Below, one piece after another: positions 38,175 through 47,601 of a stretch of DNA of 64,000 nt. The position numbers and the translations under genes were made by a program. Source of the stretch: Rubrivivax sp. (GTDB taxonomy: Bacteria; Pseudomonadota; Gammaproteobacteria; Burkholderiales; Burkholderiaceae_C). Positions within the stretch are counted from its first letter, which is position 1; the number at the start of each line of letters is the position of its first letter. The DNA lies in contig JADCGQ010000050.1 of assembly GCA_020248945.1 (NCBI GenBank), forward strand, positions 1 through 64,000. Direction: 5' to 3'. Under the pieces are notes generated by a model. The model was not told the DNA's origin. It ran no database searches and was given only the letters and a program-made list of their open reading frames with translations.

Positions 38175-39755
38175 ATGCCGATCAGCGCCAGCACGCCTGC
38201 CACGGAGACCCTGCGGCTCGCATGGCTCGTGCCATCCACGAAGTACGACCAGGCATCGGTCCGCTACCGCTGCGCCCACCCGCTGGCCAATCTGGCTATG
38301 CGCGGTTGCACGAACGTCGTGTTCAAGGACATGCGTTCGTTGCTCGAACGCATCGACGACGCGGATGCCGTGGTCGCCGTCAAGCGCCTGGACCCGGACC
38401 TGATCCCGCTCGCCGCCCGCTGCGACGACCTGGGAAAGGCGTTCTACATCGACCTCTGCGACGACATCGTCTCCCCGGCCCGGCCCACCCAGGGCCGCCG
38501 GGCGCCATTGGCCCTGCTGCGGGCGCTCGCGCCGCTGACCACCGCCTTCATCTGCCCGACCCCGAGCATGCGCGACCGGATCCTCGACTACCTCCGGGAG
38601 TCTGGCATCGGCGCGGCACGCGTGGAGGTCATTCCGGACTGCATCGAGACGGAGGCCGTCTACCGTCTGTCGCAGGTTGCATGGGCCCGGGTCGTCGGTG
38701 CGGGCGCAGGCGCAGCCACTGAAGAAGCGGGCCATCGGATGCCGGAGGACGACAAGCCCAATGGCGCGCCGGCGGTCCGGATCCAGTTGTGCTGGTTCGG
38801 CAACTGGGGTGGGCCGCACAGCGACTTCGGCATCACCAGCCTGATTCCGGTGATCGGCCAACTCAACGGTTATGCGAATCGCAGCGAGATTGCGCTTCGG
38901 ATCATCAGCAACCATGCCGAACTCGGTGCCTTGATCCAGCAGAGAGCCCGCTTCGCAGTCGAGTACCGGGAGTGGTCGCGGGCGGAAGTGGCCGCCAGCC
39001 TGGCGCAGGCGCATTTCGCCCTCGTCACCAGCGGTGACGATCAGTTCAGCGTGATCAAGTCGCCGAACCGCTCGCTGCTGGCGCTGGCCAGCGGCGTGCC
39101 GGTGATCGTCGATGCCGACGCCGAGTCGGCGGACGCCATCTGGGCCTGTCGCGACGAGGTGCCGGGCACCGACCGGCTGCTGTCGATCCTCGACGAGGTC
39201 CGGGAGACGGGCTACGAGCCCGTGCGCAGCCGCTTGCTGGCCTCGGCGCGCCCGGGCCTGGATCGCTTCCGGCTGGAGCGTCTGGGCGCGAGGTACGTCG
39301 AGCTGTTCCGGGCGAGTGGCCGTGCGGCGGCCGCGCACGTTCCGGCGAGCCTGAACCGACTGGCCCACTGCATGGGCGAGGACGAGGACCTGGGCCTGGC
39401 GCTGCGCATCCATCAATGGTGCCTGGAGCAGGGGGTCGAGTTCCTGGCCATCGCCAGCTTCAAGTCGCTGCAGTCGCGCAAGAAGCTGTTCAGCTTCCTC
39501 GCGGAGCGGCAGATCAAGCCCAGCGTTGTCTTCGATGCCCAGGCCACGGCCGCCGAGACGCAACGGCTGCGCGGCGCCGACCTCGTGGTGATGTCCTCTG
39601 CTGCCGAGCGGGGCTTCGGTCTGCGGGTGCGGGAGTGGGCCGACGCGCTGCGGGTGCCGGTCTGGAGCCAGGGCGAGTTCCTGTACCGCATGGCCTGGCA
39701 GGGCGGTGCCTTCCCACGGGCGTTGCCGGCGGCCGCCGGGGCCGGAGCTGCGTGA
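38175..39755 (+). CDS. Glycosyltransferase-like protein (GT-B fold)
   Basis: 526 residues. The first part contains VRYRCAHPLANL and FYIDLCDDIVSP, and the second Rossmann part begins near LCWFGNWGGPHSDFG. A donor-domain-like segment has SVIKSPNRSLLALASGVPVIV. There is no classical E-x7-E motif. The layout, order of motifs and length resemble the protein at 46107, so the two look like distant paralogues. It is most likely a capsule glycosyltransferase with unknown donor. The ATG at 38175 is chosen over upstream in-frame starts of poor composition. Confidence 0.72.
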   Translation: MPISASTPATETLRLAWLVPSTKYDQASVRYRCAHPLANLAMRGCTNVVFKDMRSLLERIDDADAVVAVKRLDPDLIPLAARCDDLGKAFYIDLCDDIVSPARPTQGRRAPLALLRALAPLTTAFICPTPSMRDRILDYLRESGIGAARVEVIPDCIETEAVYRLSQVAWARVVGAGAGAATEEAGHRMPEDDKPNGAPAVRIQLCWFGNWGGPHSDFGITSLIPVIGQLNGYANRSEIALRIISNHAELGALIQQRARFAVEYREWSRAEVAASLAQAHFALVTSGDDQFSVIKSPNRSLLALASGVPVIVDADAESADAIWACRDEVPGTDRLLSILDEVRETGYEPVRSRLLASARPGLDRFRLERLGARYVELFRASGRAAAAHVPASLNRLAHCMGEDEDLGLALRIHQWCLEQGVEFLAIASFKSLQSRKKLFSFLAERQIKPSVVFDAQATAAETQRLRGADLVVMSSAAERGFGLRVREWADALRVPVWSQGEFLYRMAWQGGAFPRALPAAAGAGAA

Positions 39756-40669
39756 TGCGCGCCATCGACCGCAGCTGGATGTTCGTGCTGCCCAAGGACT
39801 CCAAGGGGTGGATCCTCGACGCCATCTGTCACGAGATCGGGCAGCGTGTCCGCGGACCGGTGCGCTACGAGTACAACCCGCCCGCCAAGCAGCCGCTGCC
39901 CGCGGCCGACGTCTACTTCTTCGCCCACTACTGGACCTTCCTGGACCGGGTGACTCGTCACCCCGAAGTCGTCAACTCGAAGGTGCTGATCTGGTACACC
40001 CACCCGCGCGAGATTCCCTACACGCGTGAGCAGGAGCTGCACGCCTACGGACGTGCGACCCAGCTGATCTGCACGAACGGGAGGTTCCTGGCCGACTGGC
40101 TCTCGGCCGGACTGCCGAAGGACAGGACCAGCGTCGTTCTCGGCGGCGCCGATCCCCACATCTTCAAGGGCCACAAGCGGGGCGACGGCCTCGTGGGTCT
40201 CTCGTCGTCGTACTACCCGCGCAAGGGCGCAGAGCGCATTCACGAGCTCATCCGCCGCATGCCGGGCCGACGGTTCAGGCTGCTGGGCCGGCACTGGGAG
40301 GACTATCCCGGCTTCGACGCGCTGCGTTCGTTGCCCAACTTCGAGTACGTGCAGGCCGAGTACAAGGACTACCCCGGCCACTACCGGGAGTTCGACGTCT
40401 TCCTGTCGATGGCGACGATGGAGGGCGGTCCGATCCCGCTGCTCGAAGCCATGATGTCGAACGCCGTGCCGGTGGCCTCGCGCACGGGCTTTGCACAGGA
40501 CCTGATCTGCGACCGCGTCAATGGCTACACCTTCGACGTCGACCAACCAGTGGCTGACGTGATCGCACTGGTCGATACCGCATTCGATCTGAAGCAGGAC
40601 ATCCGCGAGACCGTGCTGCCCTACTCGTGGGAGAACTTCGCCTACAACGTGATCTCACTCGCTGATTGA
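39755..40669 (+). CDS. Family 4 glycosyltransferase (short)
   Basis: 304 residues, compact for GT4. The N-terminal domain is reduced and has VYFFAHYWTFLDRV and VLIWYTHPRE. The donor part has LSSSYYPRKGAERIHELI and the E-x7-E motif in MATMEGGPIPLLEAMMS. It starts on the last base of the previous stop. It probably acts on the nascent capsule chain in the cytosol. Confidence 0.88.
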   Translation: MRAIDRSWMFVLPKDSKGWILDAICHEIGQRVRGPVRYEYNPPAKQPLPAADVYFFAHYWTFLDRVTRHPEVVNSKVLIWYTHPREIPYTREQELHAYGRATQLICTNGRFLADWLSAGLPKDRTSVVLGGADPHIFKGHKRGDGLVGLSSSYYPRKGAERIHELIRRMPGRRFRLLGRHWEDYPGFDALRSLPNFEYVQAEYKDYPGHYREFDVFLSMATMEGGPIPLLEAMMSNAVPVASRTGFAQDLICDRVNGYTFDVDQPVADVIALVDTAFDLKQDIRETVLPYSWENFAYNVISLAD

Positions 40670-40671
40670 CC

Positions 40672-42231
40672 GTGTCCGCACCCGGCAACCTGAGCACCTG
40701 GGCCATCGATCCCTGGTCCCACGACACCAGCCAGCGATTGGCAAGACACCTCGCGGCCGGACCCGCGGCCCTGGGCGAGCGTGCCGGCCGGCTGCGGACG
40801 GCCATCCAGGCGGGCCTCTTGCGCGCAGACGCATCGCAGCCGAGCTGCTTCGTGTTCCTCGCCTGCGGTTCCTACGCAGACGGCATCTGCAACGATCTGC
40901 TGCTGCAGCTCGTCGATGCGGCCCCCGGGCCGGTGATCGTGGTGCTGGTGCTGGCCGACGATGCCGCTCGGAACATGGCTGCGCAGCATGCCAGCCGCGA
41001 TGGGCTGTCGCGCCTGCTGTACTTCGTCGACGGGGCATCGGTCTCGCCCGAAGCGGTCTTCGGTGCCGGCCCGGCGCCGGGCCTTCTGATGTGGCTGAGG
41101 CGCGCCGACCCCCTTGCCGTGGGCCTGTTGCCGGATCTGGTCGCGCAGTGGCGCAGGCTGGGATGCGCCGACCTGCGAGGGGAGGTGCCACAGCCGCTCG
41201 GAAACGCAAGGCAGCAAGCGGGGCCGGCAGCGGGCGGGTTCGTCACGGCGCTGGCCGACGTCGGCCAGCTCGTCTCGGTATCTCACCCATGGCTGGACGC
41301 GCTGGTGGGCAGCTTCCGGCCGGAGCCCCTGGTGATCCAGCCGAACGGTCCGATGCGGCGCGTGTGGTTCGACCTGGCTTCAGGACGCGCACTGGTGCGG
41401 GCCACCGATGTCGAACCCGCACTGCACGACGTGTTCGACGCATCGCGCGTCACCTGCTTCGCCAACCACTCGGGGCCTGGCAACGACCTCGTCTTCGGCT
41501 TCGCGCTGGGGCACGGCTGCCGCATTGCCCGTGCCGAGGACCAGCCCTACGACGATGCGCCGGGTACGTCGCTGGTATGGGGTGTGCTTCGAGGGTCCGA
41601 CAGCGTGGTGAAGCGGGCTATCGACAACCGGCGCCCGTTCATCTACTGCGACCACGCCTACTTCCACCGTGGCCACCAGAAGAACTACAGGGCCACCTTG
41701 AACGGCTACTCGACCACTCAGCTGCGTCGCTGCCCGCCCACCCGCACCGCGGCGCTGGGGGTGACGCTGACGCCATGGCGCAAGGATGGCCGGCACGTGC
41801 TCGTGTGCCCTCCCACCGACTACTTCATGGCCGCCCACGGGTGCCCGAACTGGACCATCAACACCTTGTCGACATTGCGACGTCACACGGATCGGCCCAT
41901 CGTGGTCCGCGACAAGCCCAAGCCGGGCGAGCCCGCGCGCAGCCTCCAGGAGGACCTTGCGCATTGCCACGCCCTGGTGACCCACTCCTCGAACGTGGCG
42001 GTGGAAGCCGCCGTGATGGGCGTGCCGGTGTTCGTGGCGCCCGGGTGCGCGGCGGTGGGCGTGGGCCTGACCGATGTCGCCCGCATCGAAACGCCGGCGA
42101 TGCCCGATCGTCGCCCCTGGCTCGACAACCTCGCCTTCACCCAGTTCTCGTTCGAGGAAGTGCTCGACGGCCGGGTGCTCGGCCTGTTGCGCGAGTACTG
42201 GGACTGCCCGGCGGTCGAAGGAGCCACATGA
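40672..42231 (+). CDS. Putative surface-polysaccharide glycosyltransferase, capsule-synthesis-like C-terminus
   Basis: 519 residues from a GTG two bases after the previous stop; a TTG six bases earlier is an alternative. The N-terminal ~170 residues carry no motif I recognise. The C-terminal half has YCDHAYFHRGHQKNYR near residue 325 and the segment THSSNVAVEAAVMGVPVF at 437-454. That segment resembles the serine-rich donor loop of capsule-synthesis (KpsS/KpsC-type) and related GT-B enzymes, and is followed by FTQFSFEEVLDGR. The function is inferred from that region only. Confidence 0.65.
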   Translation: MSAPGNLSTWAIDPWSHDTSQRLARHLAAGPAALGERAGRLRTAIQAGLLRADASQPSCFVFLACGSYADGICNDLLLQLVDAAPGPVIVVLVLADDAARNMAAQHASRDGLSRLLYFVDGASVSPEAVFGAGPAPGLLMWLRRADPLAVGLLPDLVAQWRRLGCADLRGEVPQPLGNARQQAGPAAGGFVTALADVGQLVSVSHPWLDALVGSFRPEPLVIQPNGPMRRVWFDLASGRALVRATDVEPALHDVFDASRVTCFANHSGPGNDLVFGFALGHGCRIARAEDQPYDDAPGTSLVWGVLRGSDSVVKRAIDNRRPFIYCDHAYFHRGHQKNYRATLNGYSTTQLRRCPPTRTAALGVTLTPWRKDGRHVLVCPPTDYFMAAHGCPNWTINTLSTLRRHTDRPIVVRDKPKPGEPARSLQEDLAHCHALVTHSSNVAVEAAVMGVPVFVAPGCAAVGVGLTDVARIETPAMPDRRPWLDNLAFTQFSFEEVLDGRVLGLLREYWDCPAVEGAT

Positions 42232-42764
42232 GCGGGGCTCGTCCGGCGAGCGGCATCCTCGAGATCCGTGCCTGGTCGCGCGCCGTGGATGCGCGGGTCG
42301 CGGCGCTGCGCGTCGACGACGAGTCGCACCCGGTGATCGTGGCCGGCGATTTCGGGCTCGAGTTCGACAAGGGCGCCCGCCAGGTCAACCTCGCCCGCTG
42401 CGATCCCTGGTTTCTGCGCGCCGTCGAGATGTCCGGCGACGGCTGCTACGACGAGCGACGCCGGGTCTGGTACGACCGTGTGCTGCAGGCCTTCGCGCTC
42501 GCACACCTCGACCACATCCGCGGCAAGTTTGCGCTGGCGGGCACCGTCGAGCATGTGGTGCTGAGCGCCGTGGCCCTGCCGGGCTTTGCTGCGGCCCCGA
42601 CGGAGTCCCTGCCGATGCGCCTGCTGGCCACTGGGCCACAGGAACCGTCGGTCATCCAGGTCATCTGCATGCAGTTCGCCGCCGGCAACGCGCGTTCCTT
42701 GCTGATGCGCCATGGCGAATCGCTGCTCGAACTCGCCACCGCCGTGTCGTTGCGGCAGCGCTGA
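42228..42764 (+). CDS. Hypothetical protein, last gene of the plus-strand capsule arm
   Basis: 178 residues with no recognised motif, signal peptide or membrane segment. The sequence is a mix of short strands and helices, and ends with an amphipathic helix. The ATG overlaps the preceding stop by four bases, so it is very likely translated with the gene at 40672 and may be its partner. It ends 17 bases from the convergent epimerase gene. Confidence 0.7.
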   Translation: MSGARPASGILEIRAWSRAVDARVAALRVDDESHPVIVAGDFGLEFDKGARQVNLARCDPWFLRAVEMSGDGCYDERRRVWYDRVLQAFALAHLDHIRGKFALAGTVEHVVLSAVALPGFAAAPTESLPMRLLATGPQEPSVIQVICMQFAAGNARSLLMRHGESLLELATAVSLRQR

Positions 42765-42781
42765 GGCGGCGCCCGGACGCG

Positions 42782-43843
42782 TCAGGCCGGGCTGGCGCGG
42801 GCCCAGTCGACGAGCGCGGCCACGCCCTGCTCGATCTCGACCTCGGGGTGCCATTCCAGCAGCGCCGCGGCCCGCGTCGTGTCGGCCACCGCGTGGCGGA
42901 TGTCGCCCGCCCGGAAGTCGCCGCTGGTGCGGCAACGCCCGGCAGGCAAACCCAGCCGGGCCAGGATCAGGGCCGCCACGTCGGCGATGGCCGCGCGGCG
43001 GGCGGTACCGATGTTGATCACCTGACCGCCCGCGACCGGGCTCTCGCAGGCCCGCATGAAGGCACGCACCACGTCGTCCACGAAGACGAAGTCGCGATAG
43101 ATGCGGCCATCCTCGAAGATGTTCAGCGTGCGGCCCGCCATCGCCTGCTGGCAGAAGATCGACAGCACGCCGGTGTAGGGGTTGCGCAGCGACTGGCCAG
43201 GTCCATAGACGTTCTGCAGCCGCAGGATGACGTGATCCCACGGCGCCGGCGTCTGCTGCAGCAGGTACTCCTGCATCAGCTTCGTCGACCCATAGACCGA
43301 GCCCGGCACGGGCGCGACGGTCTCGGGCGTGGGCACCGGCTCCAGCGGCCGGCCCTGCTCGTCGGTGGGGTCGAAGCGGCCCTGCGACAGATCGGCAGGG
43401 CGGCGGGGTGGAGGCACCACCAGACGGCCATCGGCTTGGCGATAGGCGCCCTCGCCATACACGGCCCGCGTGGCCGCCAGCACCACCCGCCGCGGCGGCC
43501 GGGGCAGCGCCTTCATCGCCTCGATCAGCCGTGCAGTGCCGACGACGTTGACGTCGGCATAGCGCACCGGTTCGTCGGCCGACTGCCCCGTGCCGGTCTC
43601 GGCGGCCAGGTGAACCACGATCGTGGGCTCGAACTCGGCGAGCGCCTGAGCCAGGGCGTCTGAATCCCTGATGTCGGCCCGCACCAGCGGCGCGGCCAGC
43701 GGCGGGTTCGCTGCGGGGCCGTGGACCTGCTCGATCAGGCTGTCGTAGGCCAGCGCCGACGCGCCCGCCGCGTCAAGGGCCTTGAGCAGGCGGCTGCCGA
43801 TGAACCCGGCACCGCCGGTGACGAAGACGCGCTCATGTCGCAT
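42782..43843 (-). CDS. NAD-dependent nucleotide-sugar epimerase/dehydratase
   Basis: 353 residues of the extended SDR family. The NAD motif is TGGAGFIGSRLL near residues 8-19. A catalytic Ser/Thr and the YxxxK signature appear in VYGSTKLMQEYLL. Substrate-side GPGQSLRNPYTGVLSIF is typical of GDP- or UDP-sugar epimerases and reductases. The exact sugar cannot be named. It is the last gene of the 14-gene minus-strand operon and overlaps the preceding gene by 11 bases. Confidence 0.9.
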   Translation of the reverse strand: MRHERVFVTGGAGFIGSRLLKALDAAGASALAYDSLIEQVHGPAANPPLAAPLVRADIRDSDALAQALAEFEPTIVVHLAAETGTGQSADEPVRYADVNVVGTARLIEAMKALPRPPRRVVLAATRAVYGEGAYRQADGRLVVPPPRRPADLSQGRFDPTDEQGRPLEPVPTPETVAPVPGSVYGSTKLMQEYLLQQTPAPWDHVILRLQNVYGPGQSLRNPYTGVLSIFCQQAMAGRTLNIFEDGRIYRDFVFVDDVVRAFMRACESPVAGGQVINIGTARRAAIADVAALILARLGLPAGRCRTSGDFRAGDIRHAVADTTRAAALLEWHPEVEIEQGVAALVDWARASPA

Positions 43844-44975
43844 GGGGTGTGTTGACGGTTGTCGAAGCAGAGGTCGATGGGCGGGAGGAGAGTGATCCGA
43901 TGACGTCGAGCACCTGTTGCCGCAGGCGGCCCCGATCGTATCCAAGGCGCAGGTGATCACGGGCAGCCTGCACCTGCGCGTGGCGCCGAGCCTCGCTGCG
44001 CAGCAAGGAGGCGATGGCCTCGCGCCAGTCGTCCACGTCGCGTGCCAGCAGCCCGCTCGATCGGCTGCAGGCGCGGTGGTACACGGGCAAATCGGCCGCC
44101 ACCACGGCCATGCCGCACCACGTGTACTCGACCCACTTCGTGTCGGCCTTGCAGCGGTTGAAGGGGTTGTCCTCCAGCGGTGCCAGTCCGACCCACCAGC
44201 CCAGGCCGCCCAGCTTCTCGAGGAAGCCGTCGTAGTCGGCCACGCCCGGATGGTGCGCGTAGCGGCCCGGGAAGGCCGCCATCTCGGCGGGCGGCTTGAT
44301 GGTGCCGAAGGTCTCGAAGCGCAGCTCGGGCCATTGCCGCATCAGCGCCACGATGGCCGGCATGACCAGGGCCAGGTCCTGGGAGTGGCCGCCCGTGCCC
44401 ATGTAGCCGATGACCGGCACGGTGGCTGGCAGCGGAACGGGTGGCGTGCCCGGCGCCGGCGAGCAGTACAGATCGCCAGCAACGATGGGCGAGCGGATGC
44501 CGTGCTCCGCGAGCCGGCGAGCCAGCGGTCCGGTCGACGCGTACACGCCGTCGGCCGTGTCCATCGTCGCCCGCAGGCAGGCCAGCCGCTCGGGCTGGTG
44601 ATAGAAGTCGTACTTGGCTTTGCCCAACGACATCGGCACGTCGAGCAGGTCGTCGTCGATGTGGAAGAGCACCGGCACGCCGCGGCGCCGAGCCTGCTGC
44701 AGCATCGCCAGTGCCCGTGGCGTGCCGTAGCGCGACAGCACCAGCACCGTTGGTTCCAGCCGGTCCAGCAGTGCACGGCGGCCGGCCTCGTCGTCCCAGG
44801 CCTTGTCGTCCGCGAGCATGCTCAGCCGGTGGGGGCGCCCCGATGAACGCTCCGATGGCAGCGCCAGGGGCTGCGCGAAGCTGATCGTCTGCGTGGCGCC
44901 GACGCTTTCGGCCAGCACGACGATGTGCCCGACAGGCCCGTCGTTCCCGTTCGAGGGGCTGCCCGGCGAGTTCAT
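43833..44975 (-). CDS. Glycosyltransferase, GT4-like
   Basis: 380 residues. The N-terminal part has VLVLSRYGTPRAL and VLFHIDDDLLDVP. The donor domain starts at VIGYMGTGGHSQDLALV, with GLAPLEDNPFNRCKADTKWVEY and a following GMAVVAADLPVYH. This pattern is common in bacterial GT4-type proteins that lack a full E-x7-E motif. It overlaps the gene upstream at 44972 and the epimerase gene downstream. Confidence 0.85.
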   Translation of the reverse strand: MNSPGSPSNGNDGPVGHIVVLAESVGATQTISFAQPLALPSERSSGRPHRLSMLADDKAWDDEAGRRALLDRLEPTVLVLSRYGTPRALAMLQQARRRGVPVLFHIDDDLLDVPMSLGKAKYDFYHQPERLACLRATMDTADGVYASTGPLARRLAEHGIRSPIVAGDLYCSPAPGTPPVPLPATVPVIGYMGTGGHSQDLALVMPAIVALMRQWPELRFETFGTIKPPAEMAAFPGRYAHHPGVADYDGFLEKLGGLGWWVGLAPLEDNPFNRCKADTKWVEYTWCGMAVVAADLPVYHRACSRSSGLLARDVDDWREAIASLLRSEARRHAQVQAARDHLRLGYDRGRLRQQVLDVIGSLSSRPSTSASTTVNTPHAT

Positions 44976-46069
44976 GCGCAGGCCGCGGCGAGCCCGCCCG
45001 CGAGCAGGCGTGCGTAGCGACTCCGCACACTGGCGACGTCGGCAATGAGGCCCGAGCGGGCCAGCCAGGCTGCCTGCCGCTGCGCGAACACCTCTGGCCG
45101 CAGCGCGACGTCGCGGTGGAAGGCGAGCCAGTCCGGCAGCGCGCTGATCGTCGTGAGTCCCTCGTACTGGGTCGCGTCGACCACGGCCTGCTCGTCCTGC
45201 CAGACCGCGGTAGGAATTCCCGCCAGCACCATGTCGACCAGCACCGAGGAGGGTGCCGAGATGCCCCAGGCGCAATCACGCAGGTCGAGCTTGTACATGG
45301 GCCGTGTCTCCAGGCTCACGTTGGCCGCCAAGGGCACATTGTTCTTGACCACGTACTGTCCCCCCGGGTGCGGCCGCAGCCTGACGGGTTCGCCGCGGGC
45401 GCCGAGTTCTGCGCAGAACTCGCCGAAGCTGTCCATGAAGGACTCGCGAAAGTCACCGCTGGCACGCAGGCGCACCGAGTGAAGGTTCTCGCACACGAGG
45501 CCGGGTCCGGGGCGGGCGTCTGCCGGGCGCGGCGGTGCCGGCTCGATCAAGGCGCTCGGACCGGTGGCCCAGTACTTGGCGCGTTCCGATGCCGAGACGG
45601 CCGTCATGCGCGGCAGGTCGCACCAGCCGCAGATGACGTCGGCGGCAAACGTGATGTTGCGGCCATGGGCCTTCGTGTGATCACGGTTCTGGAGGAAGCC
45701 GATGCACTCGAGTCCATGCTGAAGCGTCACCTTCAGGTAGCCGGGTGGTGCGGCCAGCATCACCCGGTGCGTCTCGGCGTGGGCCGGCAGGTTGGACTCG
45801 CTGGCCGCGAAGACCATGCCGCGACGGCCGGCCAAGGCCTGCACCGCTTCGTACTCCGAGCCATACACCGACAGCGCGGCGCCGGTCTCGGCGCGCAGTT
45901 CCTCCAGCTCCGACTGCCACACGCCCTGGGCGTCGCGTTCCAGGAACTTGGCCGTCAGCAGGAACAGCGCCGACGCATCGAACTCGGCCGCTGCCAGCCG
46001 GACCACGGGTCGCAGGATGTTCACGTCCTGCAGCAGGTTGAACAGGTAGGCGATCTGGGGGCGGCTCAC
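44972..46069 (-). CDS. Putative capsule GT-B transferase
   Basis: 365 residues from a GTG. The N-terminus has AYLFNLLQDVNILRPV. Mid-protein it has LKVTLQHGLECIGF and a conserved RLRPHPGGQYV segment. Near residues 271-290 it has SAPSSVLVDMVLAGIPTAVW, which resembles the serine-rich donor loop of capsule-synthesis and CDP-glycerol-type GT-B enzymes. The GTG is supported by a GGTGGAG Shine-Dalgarno sequence just upstream. The donor is unknown; a Kdo-type or glycerol-phosphate role is possible. Confidence 0.75.
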   Translation of the reverse strand: MSRPQIAYLFNLLQDVNILRPVVRLAAAEFDASALFLLTAKFLERDAQGVWQSELEELRAETGAALSVYGSEYEAVQALAGRRGMVFAASESNLPAHAETHRVMLAAPPGYLKVTLQHGLECIGFLQNRDHTKAHGRNITFAADVICGWCDLPRMTAVSASERAKYWATGPSALIEPAPPRPADARPGPGLVCENLHSVRLRASGDFRESFMDSFGEFCAELGARGEPVRLRPHPGGQYVVKNNVPLAANVSLETRPMYKLDLRDCAWGISAPSSVLVDMVLAGIPTAVWQDEQAVVDATQYEGLTTISALPDWLAFHRDVALRPEVFAQRQAAWLARSGLIADVASVRSRYARLLAGGLAAACA

Positions 46070-46077
46070 CGCAGAGA

Positions 46078-46084
46078 CTCCACC
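46078..46084 (-). promoter_or_regulatory. Ribosome binding site deciding the GTG start at 46069
   Basis: Read on the minus strand, GGTGGAG is followed by eight bases and then GTG. This supports the GTG over longer in-frame reading into the upstream gene. Confidence 0.6.
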
Positions 46085-46106
46085 GCTGGTGGGCGACGGG
46101 TCGCGC

Positions 46107-47597
46107 TCATGCCGCGAGTCCGAGGCCAAAGCCGGGTTCCGATTCCGAAGCCACCCAACGCACCTCGGGCAGCAACAGGGCCAGCACCTCCTGCATCGCG
46201 TCCCACAGCCCGGCCTGGACAGCCAGCCGCTGCGCCTGCGACGTGGCTGCCGCCACGTCGGCCAGGCGTTGTGCAGCCAGGGGCGCCAGCGGAGCCAGAT
46301 CGAGGGCCTGGACCGCACGTCCGGTGGGCGAGACCGCGGGACGCAGCCGTGTCTTGAGTTCCCGCTTCAGTTCCGCCAGGGCGGGCTCGCCGAACTGGGC
46401 CTCCACGCCTGCCCCCACACGCACGAAGCGCAGGTCATAGTTCAGCCCGGGGTTGGCCATCGGCGAGGCCACGGAGAGCTGCCCGCTTCGCTGCGCCATC
46501 TCGTGCACGGGCTTGTCGCTCCGCAAGCCGTGCACCACGGCGAGCCGGCCGCGCCGCGCCACCGCCGGGCGCGGCAGCTGCTGCAGAAACCCGACGAGCG
46601 CGCGCGCCACGCCCTGCGCGCCGCAGAGCCCTTCCAGCAGGCTCTGCATGGCGGGCACGGTGGCTTCGCGCAGCTTGGGCTGCCGCAAGGTGATGTCGTC
46701 GATCAGGGACTTGGCGTCGCGGTAGACGAAGTCGTGCAGCGGCGTGTACAGCGCGTGGCCCACCGAGAGCACCTGCGTCCCGGCCGCCAACGCGGTGACG
46801 GCGCGGTTGAGCGACTTGGCGCGGCTGAACGGCTGGGCATTGACGGGCAGGAAGCTCACGAGGCTGTCCTGCAGCAGCTGGGCTTCGCCTTCCAGGCTCC
46901 ACTCCTGCAGGCTCCAGGGCAGCGGCAGCCGGGCCAGGCGTTCCATGGCGGCAGTCGTGAGGGCACGCCGGTTGGTCAGCACGCGAAGCACCGGCTGCCA
47001 TCCCCTGTCGCGCAGCGGCGCGAGCGCCCAGGCAAAGGCATGCAGGTCCTGCAAACCGACCGGATGCTGGGGGTGGTCGCCCATGCCGAACCAGGCCAGG
47101 TCGATGCGCCGGCTGGAATGCGCCCGCTCCAGGGCCGTCTGCAGTTGCGCCTGCAGCGTCGCCGGCTCGATCGCGTCTGCCGGATCGGGCATCCGGTGCA
47201 GGCGGGTCTGCGGCATGGCCGAGCGACAGAACTCCTCGAGCGTGGGCGTGGAGCAACTCACGAAGGCCAGAGCCGGTGCCATCGCGCGCAGCCACTGACG
47301 ATCAGCCCGCAGACGGCTGTCGTGGGCCGGGTTGAAGCTGTCGTCGAACAGGTCCAGGCCCAGAGGTTTGCCGGCTCCAGCCGCGAGATGAGCCAGCACC
47401 TGTGCGCGGGCGTCGTGGCACTTGCTGAGCCAGTACACGTCGTGCACGAGCTGGTTGGCCGAACGGAAGCTGTCGATCGACTCGATCGTGAGGCGATGCC
47501 CGAGCGCGGCCAGCGGCGGCTGTAGACGCTGGTAGCGGATGCGCGTGCCAGCCTGCTCCAGGCTGTCGGCTGATCGAACGACGACGCAGATGTCCAT
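46107..47597 (-). CDS. Glycosyltransferase-like protein, distant paralogue of the 38175 product
   Basis: 496 residues. It has RIRYQRLQPPLAALG near the N-terminus, then GLDLFDDSFNPAH, and a second half starting at LAWFGMGDHPQHPVG. A donor-loop-like segment has FSRAKSLNRAVTALAAGTQVL. These features match the 38175 protein in the same order, with VRYRCAHPL, YIDLCDDIV, LCWFGNWGG and IKSPNRSLLALASGV. No classical catalytic signature was found. Likely a glycosyltransferase of unknown specificity. Confidence 0.7.
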   Translation of the reverse strand: MDICVVVRSADSLEQAGTRIRYQRLQPPLAALGHRLTIESIDSFRSANQLVHDVYWLSKCHDARAQVLAHLAAGAGKPLGLDLFDDSFNPAHDSRLRADRQWLRAMAPALAFVSCSTPTLEEFCRSAMPQTRLHRMPDPADAIEPATLQAQLQTALERAHSSRRIDLAWFGMGDHPQHPVGLQDLHAFAWALAPLRDRGWQPVLRVLTNRRALTTAAMERLARLPLPWSLQEWSLEGEAQLLQDSLVSFLPVNAQPFSRAKSLNRAVTALAAGTQVLSVGHALYTPLHDFVYRDAKSLIDDITLRQPKLREATVPAMQSLLEGLCGAQGVARALVGFLQQLPRPAVARRGRLAVVHGLRSDKPVHEMAQRSGQLSVASPMANPGLNYDLRFVRVGAGVEAQFGEPALAELKRELKTRLRPAVSPTGRAVQALDLAPLAPLAAQRLADVAAATSQAQRLAVQAGLWDAMQEVLALLLPEVRWVASESEPGFGLGLAA

Positions 47598-47601
47598 GCA
47601 C

